NCBI RefSeq assembly: GCF_013044135.1
Contig: NZ_JABEPP010000002.1
Coordinates: forward strand, 434,001 to 498,000
DNA: 64,000 bases
Reading direction: 5' to 3'
Origin: Enterovirga aerilata
GTDB taxonomy: Bacteria > Pseudomonadota > Alphaproteobacteria > Rhizobiales > Beijerinckiaceae
Part shown: positions 33,524-41,975 of the stretch, piece after piece
How the letters are laid out: each line of letters opens with the position of its first letter
Numbering within the stretch: position 1 is the first letter of the stretch
Program-made: the position numbers and the translations under genes
The notes under the pieces: model-generated
The model's input: only the letters and a program-made list of their open reading frames with translations
The model's database searches: none
Told to the model about the DNA's origin: nothing

Positions 33524-35011
33524 ATGCCCTCCGCCAACGCCGTCGTCACCCGCCTCGATCCGCCGCAGCGGGAGTTCCGCGAGCAGCCGAGCAACGTCGA
33601 GGCGGAGCAGGCGCTCCTCGGCGCGATCCTGGTCAACAACGACGCCTTCTACCGCGTCTCCGACTTCCTGGCTCCCGAGCATTTCTTCATCCCGGGCCAC
33701 AGGAAGATCTACGAGGTCGCCGCGACCCTCATCAAAGCCGGCAAGGTCGCGACGCCGGTCACGCTGCGCACCCATATCAGCGAGCTCGATTTCGGCGGGC
33801 TCACGCCGCCGCAATACCTCGCAAGGCTGGCGGCCGAGGCGACGACGATCATCAACGCCGAGGATTACGGCCGTACGATCTACGACCTCGCGACCCGGCG
33901 GAACCTCATCCTGATCGGCGAGGAGGTGGTGAACACCGCCTACGACGCGCCCGTCGAGACCTCGCCGCGCGACCAGATCGAGGCGGCCGAGCGCCGCCTC
34001 TACCAGCTCGCGGAGACGGGCCGGTTCGAGGGGGGCTTCCAGCGCTTCTCGGACGCGCTCACCTCGGCGATCGACATGGCGGCGGCCGCCTTCAAGCGCG
34101 AGGGGCGCCTCTCCGGCATCTCGACCGGGCTTGCCGATCTCGACCGGCAGATGGGCGGGCTGCAGCACTCGGACCTGATCGTGCTCGCCGGCCGTCCCGG
34201 CATGGGCAAGACGGCGCTCGCCACCAACATCGCCTTCAACGTGGCCAAGGCCTATCGCGGCGAGAAGCAGCCGGACGGCTCGGTCAAGACCGTGAACGGC
34301 GGCATCGTCGGCTTCTTCTCCCTCGAGATGTCGGCCGAGCAGCTCGCGACCCGCATCATCGCCGAGCAGTCGGGCGTGCCGTCCTACAAGATCCGGCGCG
34401 GCGACATGCGCGAGGAGGATTTCTACAAGATCACGGCCGCCGCCCGCGAGATGCAGACGATCCCGTTCTACATCGACCAGACGGGCGGCATCTCGATCGC
34501 GCAGCTCGTCGCCCGGGCCCGGAGGCTCAAGCGCCAGCGCGGGCTCGACCTCCTGGTCGTCGACTATATCCAGCTCCTCTCCGGCGCCGGGAAGAAGGGC
34601 GACAACCGCGTGCAGGAGGTGACGGAGATCACGACCGGCCTGAAGGCCCTCGCCAAGGAGCTGAACGTGCCCATCCTGGCGCTCTCCCAGCTCTCCCGCC
34701 AGGTGGAATCGCGCGACGACAAGCGCCCCCAGCTCTCGGACCTGCGCGAATCCGGCTCGATCGAGCAGGATGCGGACGTCGTGATGTTCGTCTTCCGCGA
34801 GGAATACTACCTCGACAAGCGCGAGCCCAAGATGGGCACCGAGGAGCACATGAAGTGGCAGGCCACCATGGACGAGATCCACGGCAAGGCCGAGGTCATC
34901 ATCGGCAAGCAGCGGCACGGGCCGACGGGGACGATCAAGCTCGCCTTCCAGGCGGACGTGACGCGCTTCACCGACCTCGCGCAGGAGGAGAAGCTGCCTG
35001 ATCACTACTGA
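33524..35011 (+). CDS. dnaB: Replicative DNA helicase DnaB
   Basis: 495 residues. The N-terminal DnaB domain (SNVEAEQALLGAILVNNDAF) is followed by the RecA-like helicase with Walker A GRPGMGKTALA, FFSLEMSAEQLATR, Walker B LLVVDYIQLL and LSQLSRQVE. It is the hexameric fork helicase. No intein is present. Its last 14 nt overlap the inferred start of alr. Confidence 0.97.
   Translation: MPSANAVVTRLDPPQREFREQPSNVEAEQALLGAILVNNDAFYRVSDFLAPEHFFIPGHRKIYEVAATLIKAGKVATPVTLRTHISELDFGGLTPPQYLARLAAEATTIINAEDYGRTIYDLATRRNLILIGEEVVNTAYDAPVETSPRDQIEAAERRLYQLAETGRFEGGFQRFSDALTSAIDMAAAAFKREGRLSGISTGLADLDRQMGGLQHSDLIVLAGRPGMGKTALATNIAFNVAKAYRGEKQPDGSVKTVNGGIVGFFSLEMSAEQLATRIIAEQSGVPSYKIRRGDMREEDFYKITAAAREMQTIPFYIDQTGGISIAQLVARARRLKRQRGLDLLVVDYIQLLSGAGKKGDNRVQEVTEITTGLKALAKELNVPILALSQLSRQVESRDDKRPQLSDLRESGSIEQDADVVMFVFREEYYLDKREPKMGTEEHMKWQATMDEIHGKAEVIIGKQRHGPTGTIKLAFQADVTRFTDLAQEEKLPDHY
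34983..34988 (+). promoter_or_regulatory. Ribosome binding site for alr inside dnaB
   Basis: AGGAGG within the last codons of dnaB, nine bases before the CTG at 34998. It supports initiation at that non-standard codon. Confidence 0.45.
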
Positions 35012-36137
35012 GCCGATCCCCGTCGCGCCCGCGACGCTCACGATCGATCTCGGCGCGCTCGCGGCGAACTGGCGGCTGCTGCACGAGCGCGCGGCGCCGG
35101 CCGAATGTGCCGCGGTGGTGAAGGCGGACGCCTACGGGATCGGGATCGAACCGGCGGTGCGCACGCTGTGGGCCGCCGGATGCAGGACCTTCTTCGTCGC
35201 CCATGTGAGCGAGGCGAAGCGCGTCAAGGCGGAGGCACCAGCCGCAACGGTCTACGTCTTGAACGGGCTCCTGCCCGGCAGCGCGGCGAGCTACCTCGCC
35301 CCGGAGCTTCACCCCGTGCTCGGGTCGCTGGACGAGATTGCGGAATGGGCCGCATTCTGTGTCGCGGCCGGCGGGCCGCGCCCTGCCGCGATCCATGTCG
35401 ATACGGGCATGAACCGGCTGGGCCTCTCCGCGAAGGAGCTCGGGGAGCTTGCGGCAGGACCGCTCATCCGCGACTTCGAGCCCGCGCTCCTGATGAGCCA
35501 CCTGGTCGCGGCGGAGGATCCCGCCGACCCGATCAGCGCCAAGCAGATCGCGGCCTTCGAGGCCGCTCGAAGCATCCTGCCGGGCGTCCCGGCCTCGCTC
35601 GCCAATTGCTCCGGCCTGTTCCTCCCCGGGCGCCCGGTTCACGACCTCGCCCGGCCGGGCTACGCGCTTTACGGCGGCAATCCCACGCCGGGCCGGCCGA
35701 ACCCCATGCGGCCGGTCGTCCGGCTCGAGGCCAGGATCGTCCAAGTGCGCGAGATCGGGCCCGGCGAGCGCGTCGGCTACAATGGCCGCTGGTCCGCGCC
35801 CTCCCCCCGGCGCCTCGCCACGATCTCGGTCGGTTACGCGGATGGCTATCCGCGCAGCGCCGGCGGGACGGACGAGGCCGCGGCGGCCGGGATCGATCGC
35901 GGGGCGGCTCTCGTCGGCGGGACGCTCTGCCCCTTCGTTGGCGCGGTCTCCATGGATCTAATCGTCCTCGACGTGACGGAGGCGCCCGCGAAGGCCGCGC
36001 GGCGGGGCGGTACCGCCGTCCTCATCGGGGACGCGCTCGACCTCGACGAGGTCGGCCGCCGGGCCGGCACGATCGGCTACGAGATCCTGACCGGCTTGGG
36101 CCGGCGCTACGAGCGCCGCTATAGTCCGATGGCGTGA
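34998..36137 (+). CDS. alr: Alanine racemase with probable CTG start
   Basis: 379 residues if translation starts at CTG 34998. The PLP lysine is Lys42 in VVKADAYGIG, the opposing Tyr is in SVGYADGYPR, and TLTIDLGALAANWRLL is the normal alanine racemase N-terminus. The enzyme interconverts L- and D-alanine for peptidoglycan. The frame opens after a stop at 34959 and contains no ATG, GTG or TTG until GTG 35115, which would remove the first strand and helix of the barrel and leave the PLP lysine at residue 3. CTG at 34998 has AGGAGG nine nt upstream; ATC at 35001 is another candidate. A sequencing indel cannot be excluded. It overlaps dnaB by 14 nt. Confidence 0.85.
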   Translation: MITTEPIPVAPATLTIDLGALAANWRLLHERAAPAECAAVVKADAYGIGIEPAVRTLWAAGCRTFFVAHVSEAKRVKAEAPAATVYVLNGLLPGSAASYLAPELHPVLGSLDEIAEWAAFCVAAGGPRPAAIHVDTGMNRLGLSAKELGELAAGPLIRDFEPALLMSHLVAAEDPADPISAKQIAAFEAARSILPGVPASLANCSGLFLPGRPVHDLARPGYALYGGNPTPGRPNPMRPVVRLEARIVQVREIGPGERVGYNGRWSAPSPRRLATISVGYADGYPRSAGGTDEAAAAGIDRGAALVGGTLCPFVGAVSMDLIVLDVTEAPAKAARRGGTAVLIGDALDLDEVGRRAGTIGYEILTGLGRRYERRYSPMA

Positions 36138-36149
36138 AGGAGCCGCGTC

Positions 36150-36626
36150 ATGTCCGCGAAGATCGCGAGGCACCTCGAAGGCCGGTCGCCGTCGGCTCTC
36201 TACGAGACCGACTTCTACGCGTGGACGGTTCAGCAGCGGGCCGCTCTCGAGAAGGCGTCCGCTTCCGAGCTCGATTGGGCCGCCCTCGCAGAGGAGATCG
36301 GCGATTTGGAGAACGAGGTCTTCAACGCCCTGCGCAGCTCTTTCAGGATCATCCTCGTCCACTTGCTGAAGTGGGATCACCGGCCCGAGCGGCGGTCCCG
36401 CAGCTGGGTGGCGTCGATCCGCTCGCACCGGCAGGAGGTCGCCGATATCCTTGCCCGAAGCCCGTCTTTGCGGTCGCGTCAGGACGAAGCCGTCGAGGGC
36501 GCCTACAGGCGTGCTCGCATCGAAGCCGCCGGCGAAATGGACAGGCCTGAGCGGAGCCTGCCCCCGTCCTGCCCGTATAGCCTGGACGACATTCTGAAGC
36601 GGCCGGTTTCCTGGCCGGACGAGTGA
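36150..36626 (+). CDS. DUF29 family protein
   Basis: 158 residues. The family core LYETDFYAWTVQQRAALEK ... LDWAALAEEIGDLENEVFNALRS is followed by LLKWDHRPERRSRSW. DUF29 proteins are small, helical and of unknown function, frequent as accessory genes in cyanobacteria and alphaproteobacteria. It interrupts the usual alr-radA adjacency. Its stop overlaps a GTG (36623) that could serve radA. Confidence 0.88.
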   Translation: MSAKIARHLEGRSPSALYETDFYAWTVQQRAALEKASASELDWAALAEEIGDLENEVFNALRSSFRIILVHLLKWDHRPERRSRSWVASIRSHRQEVADILARSPSLRSRQDEAVEGAYRRARIEAAGEMDRPERSLPPSCPYSLDDILKRPVSWPDE

Positions 36627-36637
36627 TCCGAAGTCCG

Positions 36638-38032
36638 ATGGCCAAGCACCCGACCTTCACCTGCCAGAGCTGCGGCGCGGTCTATAACCGCTGGCGCGGC
36701 AAGTGCGAGGCCTGCGGCGGCTGGAACACCGTCGTCGAGGAGAGCGGAGCGGCGGGTCCGCTGGCGGGTCCGGCCGCGACACGGCCGTCGCGTGCGAAGG
36801 GCCGGGTCTTCCCGCTCCAGGCGCTCACCGGCGAGAGCCGCGAGCCGCCGAGGACCCTCACCCGCAACGGCGAGTTCGACCGCGTCCTGGGCGGCGGGCT
36901 CGTCCCGGGCTCCGTCATCCTGATCGGCGGGGATCCCGGCATCGGCAAGTCGACGCTGCTCATCCAGGTCGCGGCCGCGCTGGCGAGCGGCGGGAACCGG
37001 GTGACCTACATCTCGGGCGAGGAGGCGGTCGCGCAGGTCCGGATGCGGGCCGAGCGGCTGGGGCTCGCCGGCGCACCCGTCGAGCTCGCGGCGGAGACCA
37101 ATGTGGAGGACATCGTCGCGACCCTGTCGCAGGGCCCCGCCCCACGGCTGGCGGTCATCGATTCGATCCAGACCATGTGGACGGAGACCGTCGAATCCGC
37201 CCCCGGCACGGTGAGCCAGGTCCGCGGCAGCGCCCAGGCGCTGATCCGCTTCGCCAAGACGCACGGGACGGCGCTCATCCTCGTCGGCCACGTGACCAAG
37301 GACGGGCAGATCGCAGGTCCGCGCGTGGTCGAGCACATGGTCGATTGCGTCGCCTCCTTCGAGGGCGATTCGGCGCATCACTTCCGCATCCTGCGGGCCG
37401 CCAAGAACCGCTTCGGACCGACGGACGAGATCGGCGTCTTCGAGATGACCGACCGCGGCCTCGCCGAAGTGCCGAACCCGTCCGAGCTGTTCCTGGCCGG
37501 GCGCGACATGGCGACGCCGGGCGCCGCCGTCTTCGCCGGGATGGAGGGCACGCGCCCCCTCCTCGTCGAGATCCAGGCCCTCGTCGCGCCGACCTCGCTC
37601 GGCACGCCGCGACGCGCGGTCGTGGGCTGGGACCCGGCCCGGCTCTCGATGGTGCTGGCCGTGCTCGAGACCCATGCCGGCGTGCGCCTGGGCGGCCACG
37701 ACGTCTACCTGAACGTCGCGGGGGGGCTCCGCGTCTCCGAGCCGGCCGCGGATCTCGCGGCGGCGGCCGCGCTCGTCTCCTCCCTCACGGGCTCCGCGCT
37801 GCCGCCCGAAAGCGTCTTCTTCGGCGAGATCGGGCTCTCCGGCTCCATCCGGCCGGTCACGCAGAGCTCGGCCCGCATCAAGGAGGCCACGAAGCTCGGC
37901 TTCTCGAAGGCCTTCTGCCCGAACCCGTCCGGCGAGCGCGAGGAGCGCAGCCCCGCCTCGATCGGGCTCGCCCATGTGGCCGATCTGGCGGCCCGGATCG
38001 CCGGAACGCGGCGGCGCGCGGCCGCCGAGTAG
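36638..38032 (+). CDS. radA: DNA repair protein RadA
   Basis: 464 residues. An N-terminal four-Cys zinc finger (FTCQSCGAVYNRWRGKCEAC) is followed by Walker A GGDPGIGKSTLL, the RadA-specific AAKNRFGPTDEIG motif and a C-terminal Lon-like domain (NVAGGLRVSEPAADLAAAAALVSS). It promotes branch migration in recombination. The ATG at 36638 gives the usual MAK- start; a GTG at 36623 overlapping the DUF29 stop would add five residues. Confidence 0.96.
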   Translation: MAKHPTFTCQSCGAVYNRWRGKCEACGGWNTVVEESGAAGPLAGPAATRPSRAKGRVFPLQALTGESREPPRTLTRNGEFDRVLGGGLVPGSVILIGGDPGIGKSTLLIQVAAALASGGNRVTYISGEEAVAQVRMRAERLGLAGAPVELAAETNVEDIVATLSQGPAPRLAVIDSIQTMWTETVESAPGTVSQVRGSAQALIRFAKTHGTALILVGHVTKDGQIAGPRVVEHMVDCVASFEGDSAHHFRILRAAKNRFGPTDEIGVFEMTDRGLAEVPNPSELFLAGRDMATPGAAVFAGMEGTRPLLVEIQALVAPTSLGTPRRAVVGWDPARLSMVLAVLETHAGVRLGGHDVYLNVAGGLRVSEPAADLAAAAALVSSLTGSALPPESVFFGEIGLSGSIRPVTQSSARIKEATKLGFSKAFCPNPSGEREERSPASIGLAHVADLAARIAGTRRRAAAE

Positions 38033-38167
38033 TGCGGGAAGCCCACATTCCCTGCGGGAAAACCGCGCGCATCCGCAGGATTTGATGACGCTTCGCAGCG
38101 CAGCGGCTATAAGCCGGCCTCCGCCAGGTACAAGTTCCGCCGCCCCGATTCACCTTCGGACCGCCTC

Positions 38168-38734
38168 ATGCCGGCCTCGCTGCCCATTTCGATTCTCGAT
38201 CTCGTCGTCATCGGCGTCGTGATCATCTCGGCGCTGCTCGCGGCCGTGCGCGGCTTCACTCGCGAGGTCCTGGCGATCGTGGCCTGGGTCACGGCGGCCG
38301 CTGCGGCCTGGTTTCTCCACCCGCTCGTGCTGCCGAAGATCAAGGAGCACATCGCCAACCCGACCGTGGCTCTCGTCGCGGCGATCGCCGGCATCTTCAT
38401 CGTCACGCTGCTGATCGTCTCGATCGTCACGGTGAAGTTCTCCGACTTCATCCTCGATTCGCGCATCGGCGCGCTCGACCGCACGCTCGGCTTCGTGTTC
38501 GGGGCCGCACGCGGCCTCCTGATCTGCGTGGTCGGCTGGGTGTTCCTGGCCTGGCTCGTCCAGGGCAAGATGCCGGACTGGGCGACGACGGCGCGGTCGC
38601 GGCCGATGCTGGAGAATACCGGCAACACGCTCATCGGCATGCTGCCGAACCCAGACGGGATCATGGAGCAGCTCAAGAAGCGGCGCGAGGACGGGACGGT
38701 GACGCCCGGCGCGCCGGCGCCGAGCCGCGGCTGA
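38168..38734 (+). CDS. cvpA: CvpA family membrane protein
   Basis: 188 residues with four hydrophobic segments. SILDLVVIGVVIISALLAAVRGFTREV at the start and a DRTLGFVFGAARGLL loop are CvpA hallmarks. In E. coli it was linked to colicin V production and lies beside purF, as here (97 nt). Its precise role is unclear. Confidence 0.92.
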   Translation: MPASLPISILDLVVIGVVIISALLAAVRGFTREVLAIVAWVTAAAAAWFLHPLVLPKIKEHIANPTVALVAAIAGIFIVTLLIVSIVTVKFSDFILDSRIGALDRTLGFVFGAARGLLICVVGWVFLAWLVQGKMPDWATTARSRPMLENTGNTLIGMLPNPDGIMEQLKKRREDGTVTPGAPAPSRG

Positions 38735-38831
38735 GCCAGGCCCGATCCGCCTCCGCGCCACGCACCGTCCCGCTCCGAAATCGCGCCGAATATCCCGTGC
38801 CGTGCTGGCGTCGCGGCCGCATTGGCACTAC

Positions 38832-40346
38832 ATGACCGCTTTACCGCTGCGAGAGGACGGGATCTTGCCCCCAGCGTCGCGCGCCGAAGCGCACGAATCC
38901 GACACGCTCGACCTGGATGGCGACAGGCTGCACGAGGAATGCGGCGTGTTCGGCATCTTCGGCCACCCGGACGCGGCGGCGATCACGGCGCTCGGGCTCC
39001 ATGCGCTGCAGCATCGGGGCCAGGAAGCCGCGGGCATCGTGTCCTACGACGGGCGCCTCTTCCATCTCGAGCGCAGGCTCGGTCTCGTCGGCGACAACTT
39101 CTCCGACCGGAACACGATCGAGCGCCTGCGCGGCCATGCGGCGATCGGGCATGTGCGCTATGCGACCACCGGCGAGACGGTGCTGCGCAACGTGCAGCCG
39201 CTCTTCGCGGAGGTCGAGGGCGGCGGCTTCGCGGTCGCGCATAACGGCAACCTGACGAACGGCATCTCGCTGCGGCGCCAGCTCATCCGCGACGGCGCGA
39301 TCTGCCAGTCCACGACCGACACGGAGGTCGTGCTCCATCTCGTGGCGCGCAGCCGCAAGCCCTTCATCGTCGACCGCTTCGTGGATGCGCTGCGCGAGAT
39401 CGAAGGCGCCTATTCCTTCGTCGCGCTCTCCAACACCAAGCTGATCGGGGCGCGCGATCCGCTCGGGATCCGGCCTCTGGTGCTCGGCGAACTCGACGGC
39501 CGCTACATCCTCGCGTCCGAGACCTGCGCGCTCGACATGATCGGAGCCCGCTTCGTCCGCGACATCGAGAACGGCGAGGTCGTCGTCATCTCGGAGGACG
39601 GCGTGCAGTCGCTCCGCCCCTGGCCGAAGCAGCCGGCGCGGCCCGACATCTTCGAATACATCTATTTCGCCCGGCCCGATTCCGTCGTGAACGGGCTGCC
39701 GGTCTACACGGTCCGCAAGGAGCTCGGCGCCGAGCTCGCGCGCGAAGCGCCCGCGGATGCGGACGTCGTCGTGCCGGTGCCCGATTCCGGCGTCCCGGCA
39801 GCGCTCGGCTTCTCGCAGACGAGCGGCATCCCCTACGAGCTCGGCATCATCCGCAACCACTATGTCGGGCGAACCTTCATCGAGCCGACGCAGTCGGTGC
39901 GGGAGCTCGGCGTCCGCATGAAGCATTCGGCGAACCGGGCGGTCGTCGAGGGCAAGTCGATCGTGCTCGTGGACGATAGCCTCGTGCGCGGCACGACCTC
40001 GGTGAAGATCGTGCGGATGATGCGGGACGCCGGCGCCAGGGAGGTGCATTTCCGCATCTCGAGCCCGCCGATCACGCATCCGGACTTCTACGGCATCGAC
40101 ACGCCCGAGAAGGAGAAGCTCCTCGCGGCCACCATGGATCTCGAGGAGATGCGCGCCTATATCGGGGCCGACAGCCTCGCGTTCCTGTCCGTGAACGGCA
40201 TCTACCGGGCGATGGGGCACGAGCGGCGCGATCCCATCCGGCCGCAATTCACCGATCACTGCTTTACCGGGGACTACCCGACCCCGCTGACCGATCTCGC
40301 GGTCGCTTCCCCGAAGAAGCTCGCGATCCTCGCCGAAGCCGACTGA
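38832..40346 (+). CDS. purF: Amidophosphoribosyltransferase
   Basis: 504 residues. The glutaminase nucleophile is Cys37 in EECGVFGIFGH, normally exposed by removal of the preceding propeptide. Further signatures are HRGQEAAGI, HNGNLTNG, and the PRPP loop VLVDDSLVRGTTS. It makes phosphoribosylamine, the first committed step of purine synthesis. The start is taken at ATG 38832; the frame is open to 38802. Confidence 0.96.
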   Translation: MTALPLREDGILPPASRAEAHESDTLDLDGDRLHEECGVFGIFGHPDAAAITALGLHALQHRGQEAAGIVSYDGRLFHLERRLGLVGDNFSDRNTIERLRGHAAIGHVRYATTGETVLRNVQPLFAEVEGGGFAVAHNGNLTNGISLRRQLIRDGAICQSTTDTEVVLHLVARSRKPFIVDRFVDALREIEGAYSFVALSNTKLIGARDPLGIRPLVLGELDGRYILASETCALDMIGARFVRDIENGEVVVISEDGVQSLRPWPKQPARPDIFEYIYFARPDSVVNGLPVYTVRKELGAELAREAPADADVVVPVPDSGVPAALGFSQTSGIPYELGIIRNHYVGRTFIEPTQSVRELGVRMKHSANRAVVEGKSIVLVDDSLVRGTTSVKIVRMMRDAGAREVHFRISSPPITHPDFYGIDTPEKEKLLAATMDLEEMRAYIGADSLAFLSVNGIYRAMGHERRDPIRPQFTDHCFTGDYPTPLTDLAVASPKKLAILAEAD

Positions 40347-40361
40347 GCGTAGCACCCTCGC

Positions 40362-41105
40362 ATGGCGGAGAAGGACCTCGCCGGCCGCATCGCGGTCGTG
40401 ACCGGCGCCTCGCGCGGCATCGGCCGCGCCGCCGCCCTCGCGCTCGCGGAGGCGGGAGCGCATATCGTGGCCCTCGCCCGCACCCAGGGCGCGCTGGAGG
40501 AGCTCGACGACGCCGTCCGGGCGCGCGGCGGGACGGCGACGCTCGTGCCGGTCGACCTCATGGATTTCGATGCGCTCGACCGGCTCGGCGCCGGGATCAA
40601 CGAGCGCTGGGGCAAGCTCGACATCCTGTTCGGCAATGCCGGCATCCTCGGCGGGATCGCGCCGCTCGGGCATTACGACCCGAAGACCTGGGACGGGACG
40701 ATGGCCGTGAACGTCACGGCCAATTGGCGCCTGATCCGCTCGCTCGACCCGCTCCTGCGCATGTCGGATGCCGGCCGCGCGATCTTCGTCAGCTCCGGGG
40801 CGGCGCATAAGTGCACGGCCTATTGGGGCGTCTATTCCGTCTCGAAGGCGGCGCTGGAGGCGCTCGCCCGGACCTACGCGGCCGAGACCGCGACCACCCC
40901 GGTCAAGGTCATGCTGGTCAATCCCGGCCCCCTGCGGACGCGCATGCGCGCGGCCGCCATGCCCGGCGAGGACCCACAGACGCTGCGCACGCCCGAGGAC
41001 CTCGCGCCGCACATCGTCCGCCTCGCTTCCCCGAGCTGGGCGGAGACGGGCAAGATCTACGACTTCCCGCAGGACCGGCTGCTGACGCCGCGGATGCCGG
41101 CTTGA
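40362..41105 (+). CDS. Short-chain dehydrogenase/reductase
   Basis: 247 residues, classical SDR. TGASRGIG near residues 14-21, GNAGILGG, catalytic FVSSGAA Ser and YSVSK Tyr-x3-Lys. Substrate unknown; this SDR follows purF in many alphaproteobacteria. It lies 15 nt downstream of purF, so it is probably cotranscribed. Confidence 0.92.
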   Translation: MAEKDLAGRIAVVTGASRGIGRAAALALAEAGAHIVALARTQGALEELDDAVRARGGTATLVPVDLMDFDALDRLGAGINERWGKLDILFGNAGILGGIAPLGHYDPKTWDGTMAVNVTANWRLIRSLDPLLRMSDAGRAIFVSSGAAHKCTAYWGVYSVSKAALEALARTYAAETATTPVKVMLVNPGPLRTRMRAAAMPGEDPQTLRTPEDLAPHIVRLASPSWAETGKIYDFPQDRLLTPRMPA

Positions 41106-41138
41106 AAGCCGGAGCCTGCCGCGACACATTGCCGGGCC

Positions 41139-41972
41139 ATGAGGCTCACGCCGCATGAGATCGCGGTCATTCGAGACTGCGCCCGCGCTCATTTCGGCGA
41201 CGGCGCAGTGGTGCGGCTGTTCGGGTCGCGGTTGCGCGACGACTTCGAAGGCGGCGACATCGACCTGCACGTGACGACGACTCGGGACCGCCTCCCCTTC
41301 GCGCAAGAGTTCCGCCACTCCCTCGAGGAGCGACTTGCCGCCGATGTGGACGTGCATGTGGTGGACGGCAGCGGACGGCGCCGCGCCATCGACGAGATCG
41401 CGGTCCTGACCGGCCGGGTCCTGACCGGCACCCCCATCCTGCTGCCGCCGGACCTCGATCCGAAGACGAGGGCCCGCATCATGCACGACGCCTGCCGAGA
41501 GATGGTGGAGGAGGCGATCGCGTCGGGCCTCCTGACCCGCAAACGTCTGACGGAAGTGCTGGACGACCTTCGACCCAAGCTGCCCCTCGACGAAGACAAG
41601 GTCCGCGGCCTCTCCCGACTGGAGCGGTTGCTGGCGGACAGCCTTCTCCTTCAGTTCGGAAACCTGGTCGCCACCATCCAGGATCAGCTCATTCGGACGC
41701 TCCTGCTCGCGAGCGATGGGGCGCTGCCCTCGCGGAGGCGCGACGCGCAGCGGGAGCGGGCGCAAGCGCTCGGCATCCTGCCGGACGACATCGACTTCAA
41801 GACGATCGCCGACGCCCGGAATGCGGTCGCTCACAACTACCCCGGCCAGCCCGCAAAACAGGCGCGCGCCATCAACGAGGTCGTCGCGGCCGTTCCCGTC
41901 GCGCTGCGCGCCTTCGAAGCCCTGCTCCGCTACGCCGAAAGGAAAGGCCTGGCCTCTCCGCCGGTCCAGTAA
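41139..41972 (+). CDS. MNT nucleotidyltransferase-HEPN domain fusion (MntA/HepT-like in one chain)
   Basis: 277 residues. Residues 1-105 are a minimal nucleotidyltransferase: FGSRLRDDFEGGDIDLHV holds Gly29-Ser30 and the metal-binding Asp40-x-Asp42, and DVDVHVV at 69-75 supplies the third acidic strand. Residues 115-270 are helical, and RNAVAHNY places Arg227-x4-His232-x-Tyr234 exactly as in the RX4HXY motif of HepT-type HEPN ribonucleases. In known two-gene systems MntA AMPylates that Tyr and silences HepT. Here toxin-like and antitoxin-like halves share one polypeptide, so regulation in cis is possible. The gene sits between housekeeping genes, 34 nt after the SDR and 4 nt before der (convergent). 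Activity is inferred, not shown. Confidence 0.8.
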   Translation: MRLTPHEIAVIRDCARAHFGDGAVVRLFGSRLRDDFEGGDIDLHVTTTRDRLPFAQEFRHSLEERLAADVDVHVVDGSGRRRAIDEIAVLTGRVLTGTPILLPPDLDPKTRARIMHDACREMVEEAIASGLLTRKRLTEVLDDLRPKLPLDEDKVRGLSRLERLLADSLLLQFGNLVATIQDQLIRTLLLASDGALPSRRRDAQRERAQALGILPDDIDFKTIADARNAVAHNYPGQPAKQARAINEVVAAVPVALRAFEALLRYAERKGLASPPVQ

Positions 41973-41975
41973 GGC

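Noticed and set aside
38841-41834. A 997-residue minus-strand open frame opposite purF, the SDR and the MNT-HEPN gene
   Set aside because: Composition is dominated by Arg, Glu, Val, Asp and His as in antisense frames of GC-rich genes; no motif is visible and the plus-strand genes are certain.
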